Under the pieces are notes generated by a model. It was not told the origin of the DNA, made no database searches, and saw nothing but the letters and a program-made list of their open reading frames with translations. A program made the position numbers and the translations under genes. From NCBI RefSeq assembly GCF_022479115.1, contig NZ_CP092497.1:7378001-7442000 (forward strand): a DNA stretch of 64,000 bases. The letters are read 5' to 3'. Shown here in pieces: positions 47,242-55,193 of the stretch; position 1 is the stretch's first letter, and each line of letters begins with the position of its first letter. The DNA is from Amycolatopsis sp. EV170708-02-1 (GTDB taxonomy: Bacteria; Actinomycetota; Actinomycetes; Mycobacteriales; Pseudonocardiaceae).

Positions 47242-48321
47242 GTGCTCAATCATCTCCGCGCGCGTTCGGACCTCGGGATGATCCTGCTGGTCGCACTGCT
47301 GTTCTGGGCGAGCGGGCTTGGCACGGGGAGCTGGCAGGCGGTGGCCGTCGCCGCCGCGCAGCTGCTGCCGCTGGCCGCGCGGCGGCGGGCACCCGGCGTC
47401 GTGCTCACGGTCGTCGCCGCGGCGACCGTGGCGCAGCTGCTGCTGGGGCCCGCTCGCAACGTGGCCTACGTACCGGTCCTGCTCGCGCTCTACACCGTGG
47501 CCGCCCTGCCGAACCGTGCCGGGCACCGGGTGGTCGCCCTCGGCGCGGCGGCCGCCGTGGCGCTGGTGATGGGCGAGTTCAAGGGCCTGGTGGACGGCAC
47601 TTCGCTGGCGCTGGTGGCCTTCGGCGTGGCGTGGACGATGGGCATGGAACGGCGACGGCACGTGGCCGACCGCGCCCGGCTCGTCGAGCAGCAAGCCCGC
47701 CACAACGCGGAAACCGCGGCCGCGGAACGCCGGGAGCGCACGGCCCGGCGGCTGCACGACACGCTCGCCCACACCACGACGGTGATGCTCGTGCAGGCCG
47801 AGGCGTTGCGCGCGACCGCCGATCTCGGCGAACCGGCCCGCGAACGCGTGGACACGATCCTCACCGCCGGCCGGGACGCGCTCACCGAGGTCCGGCGGAC
47901 GCTCCGCGACCTCGCCGAGGACGAGCATCCGCCGCCCGCGCCCACCGACCTGCCCGAGCTCCTCGCCCGGCTGCGCGCCGCCGGGCTCGTGCTGGACGAA
48001 CCCACCGGCGTACCGGACGGGGTGGCCGGGGCGCTGGCCGAGCGGGTGATCGCCGAGGCGGCCACGAACGCGTTGCGGCACGCCGGCCCCGGCACCCGGG
48101 TGCGGATCACCGTGCGGAACCACGACGACGACGTGCGGGTCGAGGTCCGCAGCGAACTGCCCGCCACCACGAGACCGGGTGGCGGCAGCGGCTTCGGGCT
48201 GGCCAGTGTGGCCGGTGAACTGGCCGAACACGGCGGGCGGCTGGAATTCGGCCCGCGCGGGCGGCACTGGGTGGTCCGTGCGGTCATCCCGGCTGCCGGG
48301 CCAGCAGCCCGGACACCGTGA
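47242..48321 (+). CDS. Sensor histidine kinase, NarL-partner (HisKA_3) type
   Basis: A 359-residue kinase. Four to five membrane helices occupy the first about 140 residues with little external loop, pointing to membrane or intramembrane sensing. The dimerisation/phosphoacceptor motif is RRLHDTLAHTTTVML near 170, and the ATPase domain has EAATNALRHAG and a G-box GGGSGFGLASV. The GTG at 47242 is the likely start; upstream frame would enter the regulator gene. Its last 38 bases overlap the convergent deacetylase gene. Confidence 0.9.
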   Translation: MLNHLRARSDLGMILLVALLFWASGLGTGSWQAVAVAAAQLLPLAARRRAPGVVLTVVAAATVAQLLLGPARNVAYVPVLLALYTVAALPNRAGHRVVALGAAAAVALVMGEFKGLVDGTSLALVAFGVAWTMGMERRRHVADRARLVEQQARHNAETAAAERRERTARRLHDTLAHTTTVMLVQAEALRATADLGEPARERVDTILTAGRDALTEVRRTLRDLAEDEHPPPAPTDLPELLARLRAAGLVLDEPTGVPDGVAGALAERVIAEAATNALRHAGPGTRVRITVRNHDDDVRVEVRSELPATTRPGGGSGFGLASVAGELAEHGGRLEFGPRGRHWVVRAVIPAAGPAARTP

Positions 48322-49030
48322 CGAACCGATAACCGAGCCCACGCAACCGTTCGACCAGCGGGACCACCGCTCGCCTGGTCGTGGTCCGGCTCTGGTACAT
48401 CCCGTGCAACAGGACGATCGAGCCGGGCCGCACGTGCTCGGCGGTGTACTCGGCGATGCCGGAGGCGCTGGCGGCCACCTCGGGGTAGGAGTCCGGTTCG
48501 ACGTCCCACATGATCGTCCGCCGCCGATGCTCGGCGAGATAGCGCGGCAGGGCCAGCAGTTTCTTGCCGTTGGGCGGGCGGAAGGTGATCTCGCCGCGGT
48601 AGCCGGTCCGGCGGATCAGCGCGTCGGTCCGCTCGATCTCGGTGGCCACCGTTTCGGCGGACACGAAGACCATCCGCTCGTGGGAGTAGGAGTGGTTGCC
48701 GAGCTCGTGACCGGCGGCGGCGATCCGCGCGCCGAGATCCGGGTGCCGTTCCAGCTCCCGCCCGGTCAGGTAGAAGGTGGCGGGCACCCCGGCCGCGCGC
48801 AGGCCGTCGAGGAGTTCCGCGGTACCCGCCGGGTCGGGCCCGTCGTCGAAGGTGAGGGCCACGACCTTGTCCGGCACGTCGACCCGATGGGTCAGGCCGC
48901 CGTAGAACTGGAAGGTCCGGGCGTTGACCAGCCGATCGAGGCCGAAGGCCGAGGCCGCCAGCACGACGGCGGCGATCAGGCCGAGCACCACGACCTTGCG
49001 GGCACGCGGTGAAGCGGGGAGGACGCGCAT
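48284..49030 (-). CDS. Polysaccharide deacetylase (NodB/CE4 family), membrane-anchored
   Basis: A 248-residue protein with an N-terminal membrane helix (VVVLGLIAAVVLAASAFGL) and a NodB domain. Motif 1 is TFDDGPD near 60 (catalytic base and metal Asp), motif 2 HSYSH near 115 (metal His), motif 3 RPPNG and the His motif LLHG. It should remove N-acetyl groups from a cell-surface glycan or peptidoglycan outside the membrane. The 3' end overlaps the kinase gene by 38 bases tail to tail. Confidence 0.92.
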   Translation of the reverse strand: MRVLPASPRARKVVVLGLIAAVVLAASAFGLDRLVNARTFQFYGGLTHRVDVPDKVVALTFDDGPDPAGTAELLDGLRAAGVPATFYLTGRELERHPDLGARIAAAGHELGNHSYSHERMVFVSAETVATEIERTDALIRRTGYRGEITFRPPNGKKLLALPRYLAEHRRRTIMWDVEPDSYPEVAASASGIAEYTAEHVRPGSIVLLHGMYQSRTTTRRAVVPLVERLRGLGYRFVTVSGLLARQPG

Positions 49031-49096
49031 ACGGGCACCCTGACCGATCGCCCGCCGAGGCGGAAGCGGCGGAGGTCCTAGTACCTTCGCTCCCGG

Positions 49097-49798
49097 TCAG
49101 CCCTTGGGCACCGCCTTGCCGACGACGACGGCGGCCAGCTCGGTCAGCCTGCTCTTGACCTGGACGCCCTCGGTCTTGTTGAGGTAGTCGAGGTGGTAGA
49201 CGACGTTGCGGTAGCGCACCGCGACCTTCGCCTGGTTGCCGGTCTTCCCCGTGGCGACCAGCAGGGCTTCTTCGGCGCCCTGCACACCCACCTCGCCTCC
49301 GTTCGGCACTCGGCGTTTCAGATGCTCCTTCGCGGCGTCCACTCCCGACTTTTCGCGGGTGGCGCGGAAGACGTAGCTGGTGACGATCACGAACGCCGCA
49401 CCGACCTTGTCCTTGAGGTAGTGGTCGTTGTTGTTCCAGCTGCACTGGCCCTGCTCGGACGTATCCGTCGAGGTGTTGCCCGACAACGGTTTGAAGTCCA
49501 TCCGGCCGGGGATGTACGGCGCCACCTCCGCCTCGGTGAGGACCGCGCATCCGCCCGGCGCCTTCTCCAGGTCCTGGGAGGCGTCCACCCGCGGAGACGC
49601 CTTGCCGGAATCGCTCAATCCGAAGTACAGCAAGACCCCGCCGCCACCGACGACGACCACCAGCACGATGACCAGCACCGCGATCAGCGGACCGGTCTTC
49701 CGCTTGCGCGGCAAGGGTTGCGGCGGTCCCCACGCGGCCTGCTGGTGGTGGTACTGCTGCGGGTACGGCTGATGCCCAGGCGGGCCGGGCTGAGTCAT
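49097..49798 (-). CDS. Proline/glutamine-rich membrane-anchored protein
   Basis: A 233-residue protein. A Pro/Gln/His-rich cytoplasmic head (about 1-35) is followed by one helix (LIAVLVIVLVVVVGGGGVLLY) and an external domain of about 170 residues with two Cys (GGCAVLTEAEV and GQCSWNNN). The Cys spacing and the C-x-x-L-T-x-x-E-V opening resemble DUF3558 proteins. Similar proteins often accompany ESX-type genes in actinomycetes. Start ATG 49798 follows GAGGAGTTCG. It is the last gene of the leftward WXG group. Confidence 0.75.
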   Translation of the reverse strand: MTQPGPPGHQPYPQQYHHQQAAWGPPQPLPRKRKTGPLIAVLVIVLVVVVGGGGVLLYFGLSDSGKASPRVDASQDLEKAPGGCAVLTEAEVAPYIPGRMDFKPLSGNTSTDTSEQGQCSWNNNDHYLKDKVGAAFVIVTSYVFRATREKSGVDAAKEHLKRRVPNGGEVGVQGAEEALLVATGKTGNQAKVAVRYRNVVYHLDYLNKTEGVQVKSRLTELAAVVVGKAVPKG

Positions 49799-49841
49799 CG
49801 AACTCCTCGAGTCTGTCTGAAAAGGACGGTCGCCGGATCGG

Positions 49842-50129
49842 CTACCGGTGCCGGCGAGGGCCGGGATCGTCGTCCCAGTCCGGCTCGAAGTCGAACTCCC
49901 GGGGCCGTCGTGAACTCGGTGGCGCGAAGGCGGCACGGCGGTCCTCCGCCCTGCGCCGGATCGCGGCGACGCGCTTGTGCCAGCGTTGCGTCAGTGCGGC
50001 GGACTTCTCCGCGCCCGCTTTCTCCGCCGCGTAACACCGCTCGGCCCTGGCCGCGATCCGGTGCCGGTTGCCCTCGATCCGGTCCGCGATCCGCGCGCGC
50101 ATCCGCTCGACGCGCTCCTCCTCGATCAT
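49842..50129 (-). CDS. Small charged coiled-coil protein
   Basis: A 95-residue, Arg/Glu/Ala-rich helical protein (RMRARIADRIEGNRHRI onward) with an acidic tail (FDFEPDWDDDPG). No family recognised. It overlaps the WXG protein's stop by four bases (ATGA), so it is probably its dedicated partner or a chaperone-like coil. Confidence 0.7.
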   Translation of the reverse strand: MIEEERVERMRARIADRIEGNRHRIAARAERCYAAEKAGAEKSAALTQRWHKRVAAIRRRAEDRRAAFAPPSSRRPREFDFEPDWDDDPGPRRHR

Positions 50130-51481
50130 CGCGGCATCACCTCCCGCCGCCCGCCGGAACCGGCCCGCGCGCCCTGTTCGAGCATCTCCCGCATCACGCC
50201 GAGGATCTCCTCGAACCCTTCGTCGGTGGCGTCGCAGACGTCCCAGAACGCCTCGACCTTCGTCGCCACCACCGGCACCAGGTTGCCGTCGCACCACTCG
50301 GCCGCCGACTGCCGGACTTCGGCCTTGACGTCGTCGCTGATGTTCAGGCACTCCTGGTCGGCCGGTATGCCGAACTGCGAGGCCACGTAAAGGATGTCCT
50401 CGTCGCTCGCCCCGCCCTTGGCGACCGTGACCAGCCGGTCGACGATATCCGGCCCGATCCCGTTGACATCCGACGAGAACAGGCCGTTCACGGTCTGCGC
50501 CTTGGCCACGCACATCTGCTCCAGCGCGCCGCGGACCTCGATCAGCACCTTGCCGGCGTCGGCCAGCTCCTTCATCAGGGCCCTGGCCTGGCCCACCGCG
50601 TCGTCGTAGCGCGACGACGCGGTGTCCGCGGCCTCCCCCTCCCACTCGGCGAACAGGTCGCCCTGGGCCGTGATGAGCTCGTCGACGTGGCGCTGGAGAC
50701 GGCCGACCGCCTGTGCGTACCGGTCGGCCTGGAGACCGAGGCTCTTGAACACCACCTCACGCTGCTCGTTGTACCGGGCCTTGAAGATCCACTTGTCGGC
50801 GAACGGGTTCCCGGTCAAGGACGTGCCGCCGTCGCCCGAACCACGGGCGCCCGCCCGGGATCCACCACCGCTTCGGTATCGGCAGTACTTCCCCCAGAAC
50901 AGTTTGAAGAAGTCCAGCCCGATCTCGCCGGAGTCGAAGATCTCCGCCGAACTCGCGGCGCCGGTACTGCCGGTGGCCTTCAAGTTGTCCGCGTAGGACT
51001 GGAGCTGCTGGGCGTTCTCCCGTTGTTCGTCCAGATCGTCCGCGTACCGGCGCTCGTTCTCCGCCTGGTCGATCGCGGCCTGCATATCCGCACTGGGGTT
51101 GCCGGACCCGGGCAGCCCGCCGGGGTTCTCGCCGGTCGCGATGGTCGCGGCGTCGTTGACCGCCTGGCTCACCGCGCCGTTGTTGATGGCGTTCGCGGCG
51201 TAGTTGTCCACGTACTCCTGGGCGTCGTACTCCTCGATGTACTCCTTCACCTCGTCCGGCACGGCGTCCGGGTCGTACCCGGTCCGTTCCTGGGTGATGA
51301 CGTCACCCCAGATGTACCCCGTCGCGTAGTCGTAGCTCCACGCGGCGATGAGCTCCCGTTTCGTCTCGTCGGAGACTTCGGGGTCGTCGAGGATCGCCCT
51401 GATCTCCTCGTCGGTCGGGCTGACCTGACCGTTCTCCCCCGCCGGCCGGTACCTCGCCTTGGCTTCGTCCCACCAGGCCAT
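50126..51481 (-). CDS. Large WXG-type protein
   Basis: A 451-residue protein with no signal peptide. An acidic N-terminal half contains runs of Asp/Glu/Tyr and a linker rich in Gly/Ser. A long helical hairpin at about 240-340 has the turn motif FAEWEGEAAD (W-x-G), as in ESX/WXG100 proteins. A Cys-containing tail follows (DQECLN, AEWCDG, WDVCDA). The size exceeds WXG100 (about 100), as in LXG/WXG-fusion effectors, but no toxin motif is recognised. It shares one base with the upstream EspC-like gene (TGATGG). Confidence 0.75.
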   Translation of the reverse strand: MAWWDEAKARYRPAGENGQVSPTDEEIRAILDDPEVSDETKRELIAAWSYDYATGYIWGDVITQERTGYDPDAVPDEVKEYIEEYDAQEYVDNYAANAINNGAVSQAVNDAATIATGENPGGLPGSGNPSADMQAAIDQAENERRYADDLDEQRENAQQLQSYADNLKATGSTGAASSAEIFDSGEIGLDFFKLFWGKYCRYRSGGGSRAGARGSGDGGTSLTGNPFADKWIFKARYNEQREVVFKSLGLQADRYAQAVGRLQRHVDELITAQGDLFAEWEGEAADTASSRYDDAVGQARALMKELADAGKVLIEVRGALEQMCVAKAQTVNGLFSSDVNGIGPDIVDRLVTVAKGGASDEDILYVASQFGIPADQECLNISDDVKAEVRQSAAEWCDGNLVPVVATKVEAFWDVCDATDEGFEEILGVMREMLEQGARAGSGGRREVMPR

Positions 51482-51795
51482 CAGTCGCCCACCTCGCGCA
51501 GGGCGTCGAGCCGCGACGCGAAGTCCGACTCGGTGTCCCCGTAGACACCGGCGGCCTCCCGCAGCAGTCGGGAGATCTCGTCGATGTCACCGACCAGCTT
51601 GACGGCGAGACTCGCCAGCTCCCCGTTCGCGGCGAGGTATGCGGCGCCGTGGCCCTGATAGCGGTCGCCGCCGAAGTCCAGCTGGGCCACGTCGGTGTGC
51701 GCCACCTGCTCGCTCACCGACCGCAGCCCGGTGCCGATGGTCCCGAGCTCGTCACTCACCTCCAGCAACTTCGCTGGATCGACTTCGTACCCCAC
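51481..51795 (-). CDS. EspC/WXG100-like small helical protein
   Basis: A 104-residue all-helical protein beginning GYEVDPAKLLEVSDEL, the V-D-P-x-x-L opening of ESX EspC-type proteins, followed by a second helix region (GHGAAYLAANGELASLAVKL). It could be an ESX substrate or the partner of the large WXG protein. GTG start 51795 with GAGAGGGGG upstream; a longer frame lacks a ribosome site. It is first of a four-gene leftward unit. Confidence 0.78.
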   Translation of the reverse strand: MGYEVDPAKLLEVSDELGTIGTGLRSVSEQVAHTDVAQLDFGGDRYQGHGAAYLAANGELASLAVKLVGDIDEISRLLREAAGVYGDTESDFASRLDALREVGD

Positions 51796-51841
51796 GCGAT
51801 CCCCCTCTCGTCCCTGCCCCACGAAAGAGGTTAGGAACGCG

Positions 51842-51872
51842 GCTTTCACGCGGCTTTCATCCGCGTGAAAGC
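51842..51872 (-). terminator. Hairpin downstream of the lipoprotein gene
   Basis: GCTTTCACGCGG, loop CTTTCAT, exact complement, starting 11 bases beyond the lipoprotein stop and 47 bases before the EspC-like start. It separates the two transcripts. Confidence 0.75.
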
Positions 51873-51882
51873 GCCAGGGTCG

Positions 51883-52181
51883 TCAGCGTCTGCGGGTGGG
51901 AGGAGTGTGACGCGGGGCCGTCGGGCGCTTCGCGGTCGTCGTGGAACGGCGGGTCGTGGTCCGCGTCGTCTCCGGCGTGACCCGGGTCGTGGTGGTGGTC
52001 GCCGGGGTTTCCGGCGACGTCGTCGACGTCCTCGTCCCCCGAGGCCGGTCGTCGGAACCGTCGCCGGCGTCGTCAGCGTCGTCGGCGGGGGCACCACCTG
52101 GCCGCTCCCCGACCCGCCCCCGCCGCACGCGCCGAGCAGCGCGACCGCGCCCATGACCAGGCCACACCACCACACCCGCAT
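51883..52181 (-). CDS. Small Thr-rich lipoprotein (frameshifted)
   Basis: Starts MRVWWCGLVMGAVALLGACG, with a lipobox (LLGAC) at residues 16-20, so lipid anchoring is expected. A Thr/Pro-rich tail follows. The frame breaks at the run of five C at 52036-52040: VPTTGLG continues in another frame as TRTSTTSPETPATTTTT and stops at 51883. One extra base in that run restores about 99 residues. No function is recognisable. Confidence 0.6.
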
Positions 52182-52430
52182 GGCGCGGACCCTAACAGCA
52201 GGCGACCCGCGGATCCGGCGAACGACCAATCCCGGCCCTGGGCTGACCGCCAGGATCTCGGCAAAGTTCCTGACGACTGAATGTCCAATTGATGTACATA
52301 TGTACGGTTCTGCGCAGGGGTCGTGAGTGGCAAAGGGCGTCAGGGCGGATCTGTATTTATTCACCTACTCCTGAGCAGGGCGAATGTCGAGAGTCGTACG
52401 AGTCTCGGGGGTGATGGTCGTGCCAGGTGC

Positions 52431-52479
52431 CGACGATGTAGGAATCGGGACGTTGAGCGTCCCGATTCCTACATCGTCG
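52431..52479. repeat. 22-bp-arm perfect hairpin (first of three)
   Basis: Arms 52431-52452 and 52458-52479 pair exactly around TTGAG. The core GGGACGTTGAGCGTCCC is shared in variant form by the next two hairpins, while the outer arm (CGACGATGTAGGAATC) is unique. Confidence 0.85.
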
Positions 52480-52501
52480 AGGGGGCGCTCGGGCCTAGGA
52501 G

Positions 52502-52556
52502 CTTGATCAACGGAAGATCGGGGACGTTGACTGTCCCGAATCCTCCGTTGATCAAG
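52502..52556. repeat. Hairpin with outer arm CTTGATCAACGGA (second of three)
   Basis: CTTGATCAACGGA at 52502-52514 pairs with 52544-52556. Inside lies GGGGACGTTGACTGTCCC, the shared core. Confidence 0.8.
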
Positions 52557-52563
52557 GTCATGC

Positions 52564-52612
52564 CGAGTGGGGAAGATTCCGGACACTGAACGTCCCCAAT
52601 CCTCCCCACTCG
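52564..52612. repeat. Hairpin with outer arm CGAGTGGGGA (third of three)
   Basis: CGAGTGGGGA at 52564-52573 pairs with 52603-52612. Inside is GGACACTGAACGTCC, a variant of the same core. Confidence 0.8.
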
Positions 52613-52819
52613 CCGATATCGGCTCCGCGACGGCAGCATGACGGCGTCAAGCCGAGTGGGTAAGCAAATACAGGTTCACCAGAACGACCCAAAACACTCA
52701 CGACCCGCTCTTGGTTGAGCCCGCTCACCACGATCCGGCTCTGTGGCGCGGACCAGTGGCTATGCGACTTTGCCGAGGCACGGCGCTGACCCAATGAAGG
52801 CGGCCTTCACTCCCCTGGG

Positions 52820-53878
52820 CTAGACCGCGGCTCGCAGGCGATACAGCTCGGCCAGGGTGGCGCCCTCGGCATCGATCTCCGCGCCCAGCCATCTGGCCGC
52901 CTCGTCCCGCGGCAGCGGGCCGACCTCGATCTCCGCGAGGCACCGGCCCGGCCGGACCACGGCCGGATGCAGCCGGGCGACGTTCTCGTTGGTGGTCAGG
53001 CACACCAGGATGTCCAGGCCCTGGCCGAGCAGGCCGTCGGTCAGATTGAGCAGCCGGGACAGGGCCTGGCCGGAGTCGCGTTTGGCGTCCGCGCCGACGA
53101 GTTCGTCGCAGTCTTCGAGGATCAGCAGCCGCCATTTCCGCTTGTCCGCCCGCTCCTCGCCGAGCACCACCGAGGTCAGATAGCCCGGATCGGCGAACAG
53201 GACCTCGGGGTCGAGGACGTTGTCGACCTGGCACCAGTCCCGCCATTCGTGCGCGAGCGCGCGCACGGCGGTCGTCTTGCCGGTGCCCGCGGGGCCGTGG
53301 AGGAGGATCAGCCTGCCGGTGACGTCCTGCGGGCTTGTCGCCATGAGCGAGTCGAGCGCGGTCACCGCCGACCGCGGATAGTTGCCGCGGATCGCCTGCC
53401 ACCGCGGCAAGTCCATCGTCCTCGGCGCACGTATCCCGGCGCCGCCGCACCCCTGCACGTGCCAGAATCCGACCGGTACGGCCGATTCCCCCGGCACCCC
53501 CGCCCGCGCGGTTCCGGTCGCGGCCGCGAGCACCTCGTCCGCCAGGTCGCCGGAAGTGGCGCACACGCACACGGTCGCGGCGCCGGCGCGGCGGCGCATC
53601 GCGACGAGTGTCCACCCGGGACCGTGCGCGAGATGGGAGCGCCGCCCGTCCAGTTCGTACGTCAGATCCGCGGTGACTCCCGGGGGCAGCAGCGTCGCGT
53701 CCGGTGAGACCTCGGTGATTTCGGCGGCCCGTGAATGCGGTTTCGCCCCGGTGATGAACTGTTCCATGGCCAGCGCGTTCAGCACGCCTTCCATCGGTAC
53801 GTTGCCACCGAAGAACATCGCACGATCAAGAGACTGGGGTAACTCCGTTGTCCTCGCTGTCACCACATCAAGATCCAT
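52820..53878 (-). CDS. AAA+ ATPase with DUF5925-like N-terminal region
   Basis: A 352-residue protein. The first about 165 residues are an uncharacterised domain. The AAA+ domain follows, with Walker A LLHGPAGTGKTTAVRAL near 192, Walker B LLILEDCDEL near 245, sensor 1 CLTTNEN near 290 and an arginine-finger/sensor region VVRPGRCLAEIE. It should form a ring ATPase; its substrate is unknown. It is divergent from a second AAA+ gene across 139 bases, so the two are probably co-controlled. The ATG at 53878 is chosen; a GTG six codons earlier is possible. Confidence 0.85.
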   Translation of the reverse strand: MDLDVVTARTTELPQSLDRAMFFGGNVPMEGVLNALAMEQFITGAKPHSRAAEITEVSPDATLLPPGVTADLTYELDGRRSHLAHGPGWTLVAMRRRAGAATVCVCATSGDLADEVLAAATGTARAGVPGESAVPVGFWHVQGCGGAGIRAPRTMDLPRWQAIRGNYPRSAVTALDSLMATSPQDVTGRLILLHGPAGTGKTTAVRALAHEWRDWCQVDNVLDPEVLFADPGYLTSVVLGEERADKRKWRLLILEDCDELVGADAKRDSGQALSRLLNLTDGLLGQGLDILVCLTTNENVARLHPAVVRPGRCLAEIEVGPLPRDEAARWLGAEIDAEGATLAELYRLRAAV

Positions 53879-54017
53879 CCCGCGCGGTCGGCGCACATCA
53901 GGGACCGTCCCCCAGATCACCCCTGACAGGGATCTTCGCCGGACCGCCTGTCCGCCGCGGGCGCCGGGATGATTGTCTCTGGTCTGACACTGGACCGTTC
54001 GTGGAAGGAGGAGCGCG

Positions 54018-55193
54018 GTGAACGGTGACGGCTTCATCGAGGTGATCGCGCGCGAGGTGGAGGCCGACCCCGGCAATCTGGCGCTGCGCGAAGACTTCAT
54101 CACGCTGCTGCTGGAGCAGGACCCGGACCGCGCCGCCACCGAACTGACGGTGTTCGAGGCCCACGGCGGTGATCCGGCGCGGATCCGCTTGCTGCGCGCC
54201 CGGCTGATGGCGGCGCGGTTGCGGACCTCGACCCCACCGCCCGCCGAGATCGTGGCGGCCCCGTCCGATGAGGACCACCACGACAAGAGCGCCACCGCTT
54301 CGGCGTCGCTGTGGGACACCGAGCGCCCGGCCGTGACGCTGGCCGACGTCGCGGGGCTCGCCGAGGTCAAGCAGCACCTGAACACCGCGTTCCTGGCCCC
54401 GCTGCGCAATCCGGAGCTGGCGGCGGCGTTCGGGCAGAAACCGGGCGGATCGCTGCTGATGTACGGCCCGCCCGGATGCGGCAAGACGTTCATCGCCAGG
54501 GCGATCGCCGGCGATCTCGGCGCTTCCTTCATCCACGTGACCCTCGCGGACCTGCTCAGCAAGTGGATCGGTGAAAGCGAGAAGGCGATCCAGAGCGTGT
54601 TCCGCCACGCACGCGCGGCGGCACCGTGCGTGATCTTCTTCGACGAGTTCGACGCGCTCGGCGGACGGCGCACCTCGGGCGGCGGCGGGTCGCAAGCGAT
54701 GCGGATGCTCGTCACCCAGCTGCTGGAGGAGCTCGACGGCGTGGCCGGCGCGAACGAGGGGGTCTACTTCCTGGCCGCGACGAACCGGCCGTGGGACATC
54801 GACGCCGCGCTGCGCCGTCCGGGACGGATCGACAAGACGGTGCTGGTGCTGCCACCGGACGCGGTCGCCAGGGCGGCGATCGTCCAAGGCGCGCTGGACG
54901 GCAAGCCCGCCGACGAGGTCGATGTCGTCGCCGTCGCGGCGGCGACCGAAGGGTTCTCCGGCGCCGATCTCAGCCACCTGACCACCACCGTGCTGCAGCA
55001 GGCGATGGTCGAATCGATGAGCAAGGGCGAGCTGGTGCCGGTCACCACCGGCGCGCTGCTGGCCGCCGTCGGCGGTATCACGCCGTCCACGACATCCTGG
55101 TTCGACCAAGTGGCGCCGGTCCTGGAATACGGCGTCGATGACGGCACCTTCGACCAGCTCCGGGCGTACCGGGTCAAGCGAGGCATGCGATGA
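54018..55193 (+). CDS. AAA+ ATPase of FtsH/p97-like type
   Basis: A 391-residue protein. A short helical N-terminus (about 1-95) precedes one AAA module: Walker A MYGPPGCGKTFIARAI near 155, the pore-loop-type segment LLSKWIGESE near 180, Walker B CVIFFDEFDALGGRR near 212, sensor 1 AATNRP and arginine fingers ALRRPGRID. No protease or membrane segment is present, so it is an unfoldase/remodeller, not FtsH. GTG start with GGAGGAGCG upstream. It overlaps the TPR gene (ATGA). Confidence 0.9.
   Translation: MNGDGFIEVIAREVEADPGNLALREDFITLLLEQDPDRAATELTVFEAHGGDPARIRLLRARLMAARLRTSTPPPAEIVAAPSDEDHHDKSATASASLWDTERPAVTLADVAGLAEVKQHLNTAFLAPLRNPELAAAFGQKPGGSLLMYGPPGCGKTFIARAIAGDLGASFIHVTLADLLSKWIGESEKAIQSVFRHARAAAPCVIFFDEFDALGGRRTSGGGGSQAMRMLVTQLLEELDGVAGANEGVYFLAATNRPWDIDAALRRPGRIDKTVLVLPPDAVARAAIVQGALDGKPADEVDVVAVAAATEGFSGADLSHLTTTVLQQAMVESMSKGELVPVTTGALLAAVGGITPSTTSWFDQVAPVLEYGVDDGTFDQLRAYRVKRGMR

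Larger units (their letters stand above)
52182..52819. other. Gene-free stretch with three related hairpins
   Basis: No plausible gene is seen in these 638 bases. Three strong hairpins lie in tandem (52431-52479, 52502-52556, 52564-52612), and a 15-base palindrome TGAAGGCGGCCTTCA at 52795-52809 lies 11 bases past the AAA gene stop (52820) and may terminate it. Confidence 0.65.

Noticed and set aside
54018..55193. EccA or FtsH assignment for the AAA+ protein
   Set aside because: No membrane segment or zinc protease (HExxH), and the AAA module is of the p97/FtsH kind, not the CbxX kind of EccA.
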